Positions 1 to 5,832 of a DNA stretch of 11,930 bases are shown piece by piece. The position numbers and the translations under genes are program-made. Location of the stretch: the NCBI GenBank assembly GCA_009391275.1, contig VEXF01000041.1:1-11930 (forward strand), written 5' to 3'. Every line of letters starts with the position of its first letter. Position 1 is the first letter of the stretch. Source of the DNA: SAR202 cluster bacterium AD-804-J14_MRT_500m. Its GTDB lineage: Bacteria; Chloroflexota; Dehalococcoidia; UBA3495; GCA-2712585. The notes under the pieces were generated by a model. It saw nothing but the letters and a program-made list of their open reading frames with translations. It did not search any database and was not told the DNA's origin.

Positions 1-590
1 TCTTCCCTATGCTTATGATATCTGTATTCCTTTTCCTTCTAACCGGGGTCGATACACCGAGGTACATAGTAGTATTTGCCACTGTCATCCCTGTTCTCTT
101 GCTAGTTGTTTTATCTGCTATGGTGTTTGTTCGATCTCGACTGTTGCGGTATTTGCCGCGATCTTTCGGGAACGCATATCTCCAATTCCATCGTGGCGCT
201 CTTGGAAGCTTCGGCAATTTGCCGATTTTTATCTTGTTAGGAATATTCGCTTGGTGCGCCGAAGTCGCCCGATTATTTTTTGTTGCGGAAGCAGTAGGAT
301 TTTCCATTGGAGTATCATGGGCAATTTTCGCTACGTTAACCAACACACTGCTCTCGCTACTTCCTTTGGGTGGTCTCGGTGTAACCGAGTTCAGTATGGC
401 AGCTTTACTAAGCAGAACCGTAGTTAAAAGCTCAGCAGGATCTGTAGTGATTTTGGATCGAACCATAAGTTACGTAAGCGTTATTCTATTTGGAGGCATC
501 CTTTTTCTAATCAGGACCATTCTCTCTCACCGTAATCCTTGGCAACAATCAATTTCTGCGATTGACAGCAATCTGGCAGATGCAGAATAA
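1..590 (+). CDS. Partial membrane protein, lysylphosphatidylglycerol synthase TM-region (UPF0104) family, C-terminal part
   Basis: The reading frame is open to the left edge, so the 5' end is missing. The ATG at 9 is probably internal, since family members usually have about 300 or more residues and only about 195 are visible. Counting from that ATG, hydrophobic segments lie near residues 1-12, 19-42, 70-95, 100-120 and 147-168, which indicates an integral membrane protein. The stretch PLGGLGVTEFSMAALL (119-134), followed by LDRTISY (149-155) and a last membrane helix, matches the conserved glycine-rich loop and Arg-containing helix of the lysylphosphatidylglycerol synthetase TM-region/UPF0104 family. 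Members are linked to lipid or polyprenol-linked substrate transfer across membranes, and many are uncharacterised. The tail after residue 172 is polar. The aminoacyl-transferase domain of MprF is absent because the protein ends just after the last helix. It is convergent with the amidase, 140 bp away. The family call is fairly secure, the substrate is unknown. Confidence 0.75.
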   Translation, partial: FPMLMISVFLFLLTGVDTPRYIVVFATVIPVLLLVVLSAMVFVRSRLLRYLPRSFGNAYLQFHRGALGSFGNLPIFILLGIFAWCAEVARLFFVAEAVGFSIGVSWAIFATLTNTLLSLLPLGGLGVTEFSMAALLSRTVVKSSAGSVVILDRTISYVSVILFGGILFLIRTILSHRNPWQQSISAIDSNLADAE

Positions 591-730
591 AATGTTTGCT
601 CTTGCGATTGCTACGTGAGTATTGGGGATATCCGTACCTTGGAGTGTTCACGGGAGATTATTTGTCAACAGACCGTTTGTGGTCAGCAAGTAACCAATCT
701 AGTCTGAAAACTGGTCATGGTGGGTAAGAT
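591..730. other. Convergent intergenic spacer
   Basis: This is 140 bp between the stop of the membrane protein (plus) and the stop of the amidase (minus). Transcription should end here from both sides, but I see only a weak GACC/GGTC 4-bp stem at 671-684 without a T-run on either strand, so no terminator can be called. No open frame of note lies here. Confidence 0.5.
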
Positions 731-2134
731 TTAAGGAATCGGACGTTTTTCATCCCAAGACGTAGATTCTTCGTATGCGTGACCAATACGGCACAATAAG
801 GCCTCAGAGAGAGGTTGTCCCACCAATTGTAAACTTAAAGGCATGCCATCATTGCTAAAGCCACAAGGCACCGAAAGTGTTGGAGCGCCGTTGTAGTCGA
901 ATGGCACTGAGAATTTCTGAAAACCGGTTCCTCGGTTTTCGTCTCTTGGTCCATACATCTGATCCATAGATATAGGATGAGCTGGGCTTATAGTAGATGG
1001 GCATGCCAAGGCGTCGATCCCTTGGAAAGCTAACCTAACAAGGCCGTTACATTCATTTCGTTGATTGTTGGCGTCAGCATAATCTGTTCCCATCACAGTT
1101 GCCCCCATGTCTAGCCAACCTTGGAAATATGGTCCATATTCATGTCTGCGGGATGGATAGAACTCTCGGTGTGCAGATAGTGCTTCAGCTGAGCAAAGTG
1201 TAGCCCAGAATGGGAGATATTGATCTACGTCCGGCATTTTAACATCTACGATACGTGCCCCGAGTTCAGAAAGGACTTGTACGGCATCAAGGATTGATCG
1301 TGCGACCTCCGGGTCAACGTCTTGTTGAACGTATTGCACGTCTAAACCTATGCGAAGGTCTTTGATACCCTTATTGATGTCGCCAAGCGCATCCACGGAT
1401 GGGCCTGGCAAGGTGGTAGGGTCATTAGGATCTAATCCCGCTATGGCTTCTAGCATAATACCGGCATCTGATGAACTTCTCGTCAAAGGTCCCACATGAT
1501 CAAGTGATTCTGCTAGCGCCAGGACGCCATAACGACTTACCCGTCCCCAAGTAGGTTTTAGCCCTACCGTACCGCACGACGCTGCCGGAAACCGGATTGA
1601 CCCACCGGTATCACTGCCTAATGATCCATAATTCAAACCCAAAACTGTGGAAACAGCTGAACCACTCGACGACGCCCCTGCCCATCTGTCTATATTCCAA
1701 GGATTCAGTGGCACATCAAAATCTGGATTATAGCCACCCATTGCTCCTTCAGTAAGGTTTAATTTACCGATCAAAACACTACCCGCTTCTGCTAGTCGGC
1801 TTACTACTGTAGCATTGAAGGTAGGCACAAAGTCGGCCATAACTTTGCAGCCACCCATTGTTCTGACACCAGCGGTAAAGCATAGATCTTTGACCGCTAT
1901 TGGCACTCCATGGAGAGGACCTTTATAGTTCCCGGTCATAATTTCATGTTCTGCTTTCTTGGCTGATGCCATCGCGTGGTTTGACATTACGGTTGCGTAG
2001 CTCTTGTAATGGCAATCCAATTCGCCTATTCGATTAAGGATTGTCTCAGTTATTTCAACAGGTGAGAGTTCTTTCGACCGAATAAGGTTAGACACTTGAG
2101 TAATCGTCATGTAATACAACGGTGTGTTGGTCAT
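731..2134 (-). CDS. Amidase-signature family hydrolase
   Basis: This 467-residue protein is of normal length for the amidase-signature family, which hydrolyses or transfers carboxamides using a Ser-cisSer-Lys triad. The triad is visible: K82 in VPIAVKDLC, cis-serine S155 in GASSSGSA, and nucleophile S179 in GSDTGGSIRFPA. The K-to-S and S-to-S spacings (73 and 24) fit the family. The C-terminal NDGMPLSLQLVGQPLSEALL block (427-446) is also typical. It could be confused with GatA of the Asp-tRNA/Glu-tRNA amidotransferase. No gatB or gatC lies nearby, and the cis-Ser motif reads GASSSGSA rather than the GGSSGGSA usual in GatA, so a stand-alone amidase is more likely. The substrate cannot be told. 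The chosen ATG at 2134 has GGAG about 11 nt upstream; the next Met (residue 9) has no Shine-Dalgarno sequence. No signal peptide is seen, so it is probably cytoplasmic. It is divergent from the 110-residue gene and has no co-directional neighbour. Confidence 0.9.
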   Translation of the reverse strand: MTNTPLYYMTITQVSNLIRSKELSPVEITETILNRIGELDCHYKSYATVMSNHAMASAKKAEHEIMTGNYKGPLHGVPIAVKDLCFTAGVRTMGGCKVMADFVPTFNATVVSRLAEAGSVLIGKLNLTEGAMGGYNPDFDVPLNPWNIDRWAGASSSGSAVSTVLGLNYGSLGSDTGGSIRFPAASCGTVGLKPTWGRVSRYGVLALAESLDHVGPLTRSSSDAGIMLEAIAGLDPNDPTTLPGPSVDALGDINKGIKDLRIGLDVQYVQQDVDPEVARSILDAVQVLSELGARIVDVKMPDVDQYLPFWATLCSAEALSAHREFYPSRRHEYGPYFQGWLDMGATVMGTDYADANNQRNECNGLVRLAFQGIDALACPSTISPAHPISMDQMYGPRDENRGTGFQKFSVPFDYNGAPTLSVPCGFSNDGMPLSLQLVGQPLSEALLCRIGHAYEESTSWDEKRPIP

Positions 2135-2227
2135 GGCCAGTCTGTCTCCATTCTCGACGTGGGGCTCTCAGGTTGATGTTCGTCGAGGATCTTATTAAAT
2201 CTGATTTTACATCTTGGTATCTCGACG

Positions 2228-2258
2228 TTGCTAGACTGGTGTCGGTTTTTCATATAAT
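2228..2258 (+). promoter_or_regulatory. Candidate sigma70-type promoter of the 110-residue gene
   Basis: A perfect TATAAT lies at 2253-2258. A weak -35-like TTGCTA lies at 2228-2233 with a 19-bp spacer, longer than ideal. Initiation about 7 nt after the -10 would give a leader of roughly 25 nt with the ribosome site at 2281-2286, a sensible geometry. The same gap must hold the amidase promoter on the other strand, where a TAAAAT (plus-strand 2204-2209) is the only, weak, -10 candidate. Confidence 0.4.
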
Positions 2259-2280
2259 GATATTAACAGTAATGCCAGAC

Positions 2281-2286
2281 AGGAGG
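2281..2286 (+). promoter_or_regulatory. Perfect Shine-Dalgarno AGGAGG that decides a TTG start
   Basis: AGGAGG is followed by 5 nt and then TTG at 2292. No ATG or GTG in this frame lies near the site, and the next Met codons are about 70 codons in. This motif is therefore the main support for reading the downstream gene from TTG. Confidence 0.75.
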
Positions 2287-2291
2287 AACTT

Positions 2292-2624
2292 TTGTCAGAA
2301 ATACAAGTTGCTTATCGGCCTGAACTAACAAAACAAGATTTGTTCAGATTGTTCACCGATCAATTCGGGCATATTTACGATTTATATCAGACGAAAGGAC
2401 TTGGACGTGATTTTGTTGTTCAAAAGAACCGCCTGACTACGGTCGGTGTGACCTTGCGGCAAGATCCATCTCGGACATTGATATCTATCCATCCATTCTC
2501 TTCGTCTATGATGTTGAATATGTTGGTGGGCGGCTACGTGGCTACCATGATGATGCGTCCGGGATGGAAAAAACTGGAAAAGGAGATACAAGAGTTCGTG
2601 CTTGAGTCTAGTGCATTAATATAG
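2292..2624 (+). CDS. Small protein of unknown function, 110 residues
   Basis: I do not recognise this protein. Translation from the TTG at 2292 is supported by a perfect AGGAGG 5 nt upstream and a TATAAT farther up. The first 65 residues are polar and mixed, with a possible strand-like GVTLRQDPSRTLISIHPF (52-69). Residues 69-88 form a Met-rich hydrophobic stretch (MMLNMLVGGYVATMMM) that could be one membrane helix or a buried core helix. It is followed by RPGWKKLEKEIQEFVLES (89-106), an amphipathic, charged helix. No cysteine or metal-binding motif is visible. The antisense frame at 2382-2591 is a shorter shadow. The gene stands alone on its strand, about 290 bp before the metallo-hydrolase, so shared function is not implied. 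The coding call rests on the ribosome site, promoter and length, not on homology. Confidence 0.65.
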   Translation: MSEIQVAYRPELTKQDLFRLFTDQFGHIYDLYQTKGLGRDFVVQKNRLTTVGVTLRQDPSRTLISIHPFSSSMMLNMLVGGYVATMMMRPGWKKLEKEIQEFVLESSALI

Positions 2625-2653
2625 CGACCAAGGAGTAACGGATTTGGACTCCA

Positions 2654-2696
2654 TCAGACCCAATTGTTTTATGTCTATATGTGTGCAGGGGTCTGA
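2654..2696. repeat. 8-bp inverted repeat downstream of the 110-residue gene
   Basis: TCAGACCC at 2654-2661 is the reverse complement of GGGTCTGA at 2689-2696, with a 27-nt loop. It begins 30 nt after the stop of the small gene. It could fold in the mRNA 3' end, but no U-run follows, so it is not a canonical intrinsic terminator. Confidence 0.5.
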
Positions 2697-2769
2697 ATTC
2701 GCATTTTCAATAACGAACTTGGTATTGGATCATATCAATATTTTCTATATTTGCGTGGCAACATGTAGT

Positions 2770-2810
2770 ATTAGCCAATGTATTACTAATATTGGCTAAT
2801 GTGATTGGCT
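2770..2810. repeat. Perfect 10-bp dyad ATTAGCCAAT / ATTGGCTAAT plus a third half-site
   Basis: ATTAGCCAAT (2770-2779) and ATTGGCTAAT (2791-2800) are exact reverse complements separated by 11 nt. A further direct copy, ATTGGCT, lies at 2804-2810, 13 bp after the start of the second arm. The dyad lies about 120-150 bp upstream of the metallo-hydrolase start. There is no T-run, so a terminator is unlikely; an operator-like protein-binding site is the simplest reading, but this is inference. Confidence 0.6.
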
Positions 2811-2907
2811 GTCAATGGTGTATGACGCGTAATCTGGTGATGCGTGAGTAACTAGAGATCATAAATTTGGATTGGACCATCTTGAATGAGCATCTTTATA
2901 GGAATTT

Positions 2908-2911
2908 GGAG
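2908..2911 (+). promoter_or_regulatory. Ribosome binding site GGAG deciding the ATG 2917 start
   Basis: GGAG at 2908-2911 lies 5 nt before ATG 2917. The in-frame GTG at 2911 overlaps this motif and would have to use AGGA at 2900-2903. The ATG is preferred because of codon type and spacing, although the GTG cannot be excluded. Confidence 0.5.
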
Positions 2912-2916
2912 TGAGT

Positions 2917-3717
2917 ATGCAAAAATATTCTATATCTATCGGGAGTGCTGAACTTATTTCTGTTAGTGATGGGTTTCCGCGTTCGTCTCCAATAGAATCA
3001 TTTCCAAACACTTCAATCGACCAGTGGCAAGAATTTCCGGATTTACTTGATAAGAACCAACAAATTACGAGTAGGTACGGATCTGTAGTTATTCGATCCC
3101 AAGAAAAACTGATTCTGGTTGACACCGGGCTCCAAGCTGATGACGGCGTGTTGCTTGATGATATGATGAGGAAAGGAGTCGACTGCAGTCAAATAGATGT
3201 TGTTGTCTTCACACATCTTCATCCTGATCATGTTGGATGGAATCTAACCAATGACAAACCAAATTTCCCCAACGCACGATATTTGGTACCAAAAGCCGAT
3301 TGGAGCTATTGGACCGAACCTACGATCCTTGCGAAGTCTGGGTACATCGATAGCCAAGTTATACCATTGGATGAATTAGGTATCATGGATCTAATTGATC
3401 CAGGATACCTAATTACCGATGAGTTGACTACAATATCAACACCGGGACATACTCCAGGCCACATATCCATCGCTATACAATCCCAAGGTGAACGTGGATA
3501 CGTTCTTGGAGATGTTGCCCACTCGACGGCTCAAGCTCATTATACGGACTGGAGTCCCGTATACGACGTTGACCAAGATATATCACGAAGAACACGCCAT
3601 GAGGTTTTGGATATGCTTGAGGCAGAAAGCATCCTTGTTTCTGCCGGACATTTCCCAGATCCTGGATTCGGACGTTTTCTTAGAGGGGCATCACGCCGGT
3701 ACTGGCAAGGAATTTAA
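2917..3717 (+). CDS. Metallo-beta-lactamase-fold metallohydrolase
   Basis: This 266-residue protein has the complete metal-binding set of the metallo-beta-lactamase superfamily, which uses one or two metal ions (often Zn) to activate water for hydrolysis. Numbering from the alternative GTG at 2911, these are H102, H104, D106 and H107 in THLHPDHVGW, H180 in TPGHTPGH, D201 in VLGDVAHS and H247 in SAGHFPDP; subtract 2 for the ATG start. Strands before the motif (LILVDTGL, 67-74) are also typical. The sequence resembles the large, mixed subgroup of lactonase/glyoxalase II-like enzymes; the STPGHTPGH pattern is common there, and true beta-lactamase activity is not implied. No signal peptide is evident, so a cytoplasmic location is likely. 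It is transcribed alone and converges on the TPP enzyme 85 bp downstream. An ATG with GGAG upstream is chosen over the in-frame GTG two codons earlier. The fold call is secure, the substrate is unknown. Confidence 0.92.
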   Translation: MQKYSISIGSAELISVSDGFPRSSPIESFPNTSIDQWQEFPDLLDKNQQITSRYGSVVIRSQEKLILVDTGLQADDGVLLDDMMRKGVDCSQIDVVVFTHLHPDHVGWNLTNDKPNFPNARYLVPKADWSYWTEPTILAKSGYIDSQVIPLDELGIMDLIDPGYLITDELTTISTPGHTPGHISIAIQSQGERGYVLGDVAHSTAQAHYTDWSPVYDVDQDISRRTRHEVLDMLEAESILVSAGHFPDPGFGRFLRGASRRYWQGI

Positions 3718-3742
3718 GATCTGATCATCCCTACTATTAGGC

Positions 3743-3781
3743 CCACCTATCACTTTATAATTGCATAGGTTTCATAGGTGG
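3743..3781. repeat. 8-bp inverted repeat between convergent genes, possible bidirectional terminator
   Basis: CCACCTAT (3743-3750) is the reverse complement of ATAGGTGG (3774-3781), with a 23-nt loop. A second copy of CATAGGT at 3764-3770, repeated at 3773-3779, gives an alternative, shorter-loop pairing. It lies in the 85-bp gap between two converging stops, where a symmetric terminator would be expected. Neither strand has a U-run after the stem, so the terminator reading is weak. Confidence 0.4.
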
Positions 3782-3802
3782 ATTCCATGAGACATCAGGC
3801 TA

Positions 3803-5443
3803 TTACGCGAAATTAGATCTTCTAGCTTCTAAGTTTGTGTGGATGTCTAGAAGCACTGATTTCCCTTCCTCATTTAGTTGTTGCGCACGTTTTAGTGCAA
3901 TCTTCACTTCTGATGGTTTTGTAACCGTGATTCCCACTGCACCCATGCCTTCAGCTATCTTCGCATAATCACCAGTCATCTGTGTCGTTCCAAACAATCC
4001 TGCAGCAGTAGGATATCCACCGGGGTATGTAGCCATGCCTTGGTTGTTCAATACGATCGTTGTGATAGGTGCTTCTCCACGTACCGAAGTTTCAATATCT
4101 AATCCCGACATGCCAAACGCCCCATCCCCCATGAAGTTGAGACAGAATTTATCTGGCTTAGCTAACTTGGCGCCGATCATTAATGGTATTCCATATCCTA
4201 GATGGGTTGTCTTCCCCCAACCGATGTAGCTATGGGGTGTGGAGGCCCTATAAAAAGGCATGATGGTATCCCTGGGCGCACCTGCGTCATGCGTTACAAT
4301 ACTGTTCTCTTTATCGAGAGTACTTTCTAGCTCCCCGATTACACGATAGGTGTTTATAGGTTCCTCGTTTGAATTCAATAGCGGTGCCCATTGGGCCATC
4401 CATTCGTTTCTTAGAGCGGCAATCTCAGCGGACACTTTTCCTGGATGAGCCGGACCTTTAGAGTTGCTCTGGGCTTTGATCGTTTTGATTATGGATTTGA
4501 GAGTTAGTTTCGCATCACCTGGAAGACCTACGTCTACGGAGAAGTCCTTGTTAATATCTTCGATACTTTCGGTGTTGTGGATAATGACTTTCCCGTCAGG
4601 GATAGGTTGTCCATATCCGGTTCTAGTCATGCTGGAACCAACAGCAAATATCACGTCAGATTCTTGTATCCACCGACGCGCTGGAAGTGTAGTAGCGCTG
4701 CTCCCGGCCCCTAATGAAAGAGGATGGCGTTCATCGAATGATGATTTGCCTGGCATAGTGGTATAGACAGGGATTTCTGTTAGCTCCGACAATTCTTGAA
4801 GATCCGCGCTCGCACCGGACAACAGCACTCCCATCCCTGCCCAGATCATTGGTTTCTTGGCCTTTAATAGCAGTTTTACTGCGTCGTTGATATCGCTGGA
4901 TATAGGCTTTTGGCGAAGTCTTTTAGGAGGCTGGTACTCGAGACTTCCATTTGGTATTTCCATATCCGCGACGTCGGCTGGAATTTCTACTATAACTGGA
5001 CCAGGGCGGCCGTTTCGTAAAGCATGGAAGGCTCTGCGCATCACTGATGCCACCTGATCTGATTTGACTATTATTTCTCCAAATTTGGAAACTGTTTGAT
5101 AGGTCCTAACTGGCGAAAAACTGGGGCGCACAGCGTATTGTCCTAGTGCAGGACCACCTGGGATGTATAGGATAGGCACGTTATCACTAAATGCTTGGGC
5201 GATACCTCCCATTGAATTTTCTGATCCGGGCCCACCTTGGGTAATAGTGACGCCAAACTTATCTCTGTTATTCAACCGACTGTACCCATCGGCTGCCATG
5301 ATCGCTCCGCGCTCTTGTCGAAACATCAAAGTTCGGATCCCCTCTCTTGCCACTTCCTCGATCAACTGGTTGGATGGAAAACAAGATACCCATTCCACGT
5401 TTTCGATTTTTAATATCCGTGCAACTGCTTGGTTTACATTCAT
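3803..5443 (-). CDS. Thiamine-diphosphate-dependent enzyme, acetolactate synthase-like superfamily
   Basis: This 546-residue protein has the three-domain layout of the acetolactate synthase/pyruvate decarboxylase superfamily. An N-terminal pyrimidine-binding domain (about 1-170) carries catalytic E44 in FRQERGAIMAADGYSR. A central Rossmann-like domain (about 180-340) contains PMIWAGMGVL. A C-terminal pyrophosphate-binding domain has the metal and TPP motif running from GDG 439-441 (D440) to NN 466-467. It should catalyse decarboxylation or carboligation of a 2-oxo acid or acyl-CoA. After the NN the sequence reads QGMATYPGGYPTAAGLF, unlike the Gln-Trp-rich segment I recall from biosynthetic acetolactate synthase, and no ilvN or ilvC lies nearby, so I do not call it ilvB. 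The ATG at 5443 is chosen because GAGGTG lies 7 nt upstream and family members begin at this point; an in-frame GTG at 5488 would add 15 residues with no family counterpart. It is a single-gene unit. Confidence 0.88.
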   Translation of the reverse strand: MNVNQAVARILKIENVEWVSCFPSNQLIEEVAREGIRTLMFRQERGAIMAADGYSRLNNRDKFGVTITQGGPGSENSMGGIAQAFSDNVPILYIPGGPALGQYAVRPSFSPVRTYQTVSKFGEIIVKSDQVASVMRRAFHALRNGRPGPVIVEIPADVADMEIPNGSLEYQPPKRLRQKPISSDINDAVKLLLKAKKPMIWAGMGVLLSGASADLQELSELTEIPVYTTMPGKSSFDERHPLSLGAGSSATTLPARRWIQESDVIFAVGSSMTRTGYGQPIPDGKVIIHNTESIEDINKDFSVDVGLPGDAKLTLKSIIKTIKAQSNSKGPAHPGKVSAEIAALRNEWMAQWAPLLNSNEEPINTYRVIGELESTLDKENSIVTHDAGAPRDTIMPFYRASTPHSYIGWGKTTHLGYGIPLMIGAKLAKPDKFCLNFMGDGAFGMSGLDIETSVRGEAPITTIVLNNQGMATYPGGYPTAAGLFGTTQMTGDYAKIAEGMGAVGITVTKPSEVKIALKRAQQLNEEGKSVLLDIHTNLEARRSNFA

Positions 5444-5450
5444 TTCATAA

Positions 5451-5456
5451 CACCTC
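5451..5456 (-). promoter_or_regulatory. Ribosome binding site GAGGTG fixing the TPP-enzyme start
   Basis: On the minus strand GAGGTG is followed by 7 nt and then ATG at 5443. It is a strong Shine-Dalgarno match at standard distance and is the reason for rejecting the upstream GTG at 5488. Confidence 0.7.
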
Positions 5457-5517
5457 GAGATAGATTCGGATCGGACTCTTCTTGTCACCCTATTCCCCGG
5501 TGTCTCGTATCACCCTT

Positions 5518-5526
5518 AGTTTAGCA
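5518..5526 (-). promoter_or_regulatory. Candidate extended -10 element for the TPP enzyme
   Basis: On the minus strand TGC TAAACT fits the TGnTAnnnT extended -10 pattern, about 75 nt before the start codon. No good -35 element lies 16-18 bp upstream, which extended -10 promoters can tolerate. A 10-bp palindrome, ATCGTACGAT (5537-5546), lies 10 bp upstream of it and would overlap the promoter. Confidence 0.25.
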
Positions 5527-5706
5527 TCGTTTTATGATCGTACGATTAAGTTGGTTATCGGCCTTTGCCGACCAGCCCAAAAAAATGGATGCAAATGAGA
5601 GCGCATTGTTTTAGCGGACAGCTTTCGGGTCATAAAAATTTAGCAGGTATTGGAAGACCAAGAGCCGTAGAGTTGGATCCATGCTCTAATGCAACCTAAT
5701 TGTAAA

Positions 5707-5783
5707 TGGTGGGCGATACTGGACTCGAACCAGTGACCTCTGCGATGTCAACGCAGTGCTCTAACCATCTGAGCTAACCGCCC
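5707..5783 (-). tRNA. tRNA-Val, anticodon GAC
   Basis: The minus strand folds as a complete cloverleaf. Acceptor GGGCGGT pairs with ATCGCCC (one G-U), the D arm is GCTC/GAGC, anticodon stem CTGCG/CGCAG encloses loop TTGACAT, and T stem ACTGG/CCAGT encloses loop TTCGAGT. The anticodon GAC decodes valine codons GUC and GUU. Discriminator A and the 3' CCA are encoded at 5710-5707. It lies 49 nt after the rpoC stop on the same strand with no obvious terminator between, so it may be processed from the rpoBC transcript. Confidence 0.97.
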
Positions 5784-5832
5784 GTTCGTGTGAAGTCTAT
5801 CGTCGCCCCATAACCTTGGTCAATAAGAGCTA

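Larger units (their letters stand above)
2625..2916. other. 292-bp intergenic region with two inverted repeats
   Basis: This AT-rich gap lies between the small gene and the metallo-hydrolase. It holds the inverted repeat 2654-2696 and the perfect dyad 2770-2800. A poor promoter match, TTGGAT at 2725-2730 and TATATT at 2746-2751 with a short 15-bp spacer, lies just before the dyad. I see no credible coding frame or RNA gene in it. Confidence 0.5.
5444..5706. other. 263-bp spacer between the TPP enzyme and tRNA-Val
   Basis: It should hold the end of the rpoB-rpoC-tRNA transcript and the promoter of the TPP enzyme, both read on the minus strand. A run of seven T (minus strand; plus-strand A 5579-5585) is preceded only by a 4-bp ATGC/GCAT stem, a poor terminator. 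TCGGC/GCCGA (5-bp stem, 4-nt loop, about 5558-5571) lies after the T-run on that strand and so does not form an intrinsic terminator with it. No open frame or RNA gene is evident. Confidence 0.5.

Noticed and set aside
2122..2328. 68-codon plus-strand open frame over the amidase start and the intergenic gap
   Set aside because: It has no ribosome site, overlaps the amidase start, and its end overlaps the better supported TTG-started gene in another frame.
731..5443. A single new pathway or defence system formed by the amidase, small protein, metallo-hydrolase and TPP enzyme
   Set aside because: The genes alternate strands, share no operon and have no common motif or regulator. Their closeness alone does not support a system.
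5444..5488. 15-residue extension of the TPP enzyme from a GTG
   Set aside because: The ATG at 5443 has GAGGTG at ideal spacing and matches where family members begin.
5555..5585. Rho-independent terminator made of the TCGGC/GCCGA stem and the A/T run
   Set aside because: On the minus strand the T-run comes before the stem, and on the plus strand the stem is followed by A rather than T, so the geometry is wrong in both directions.
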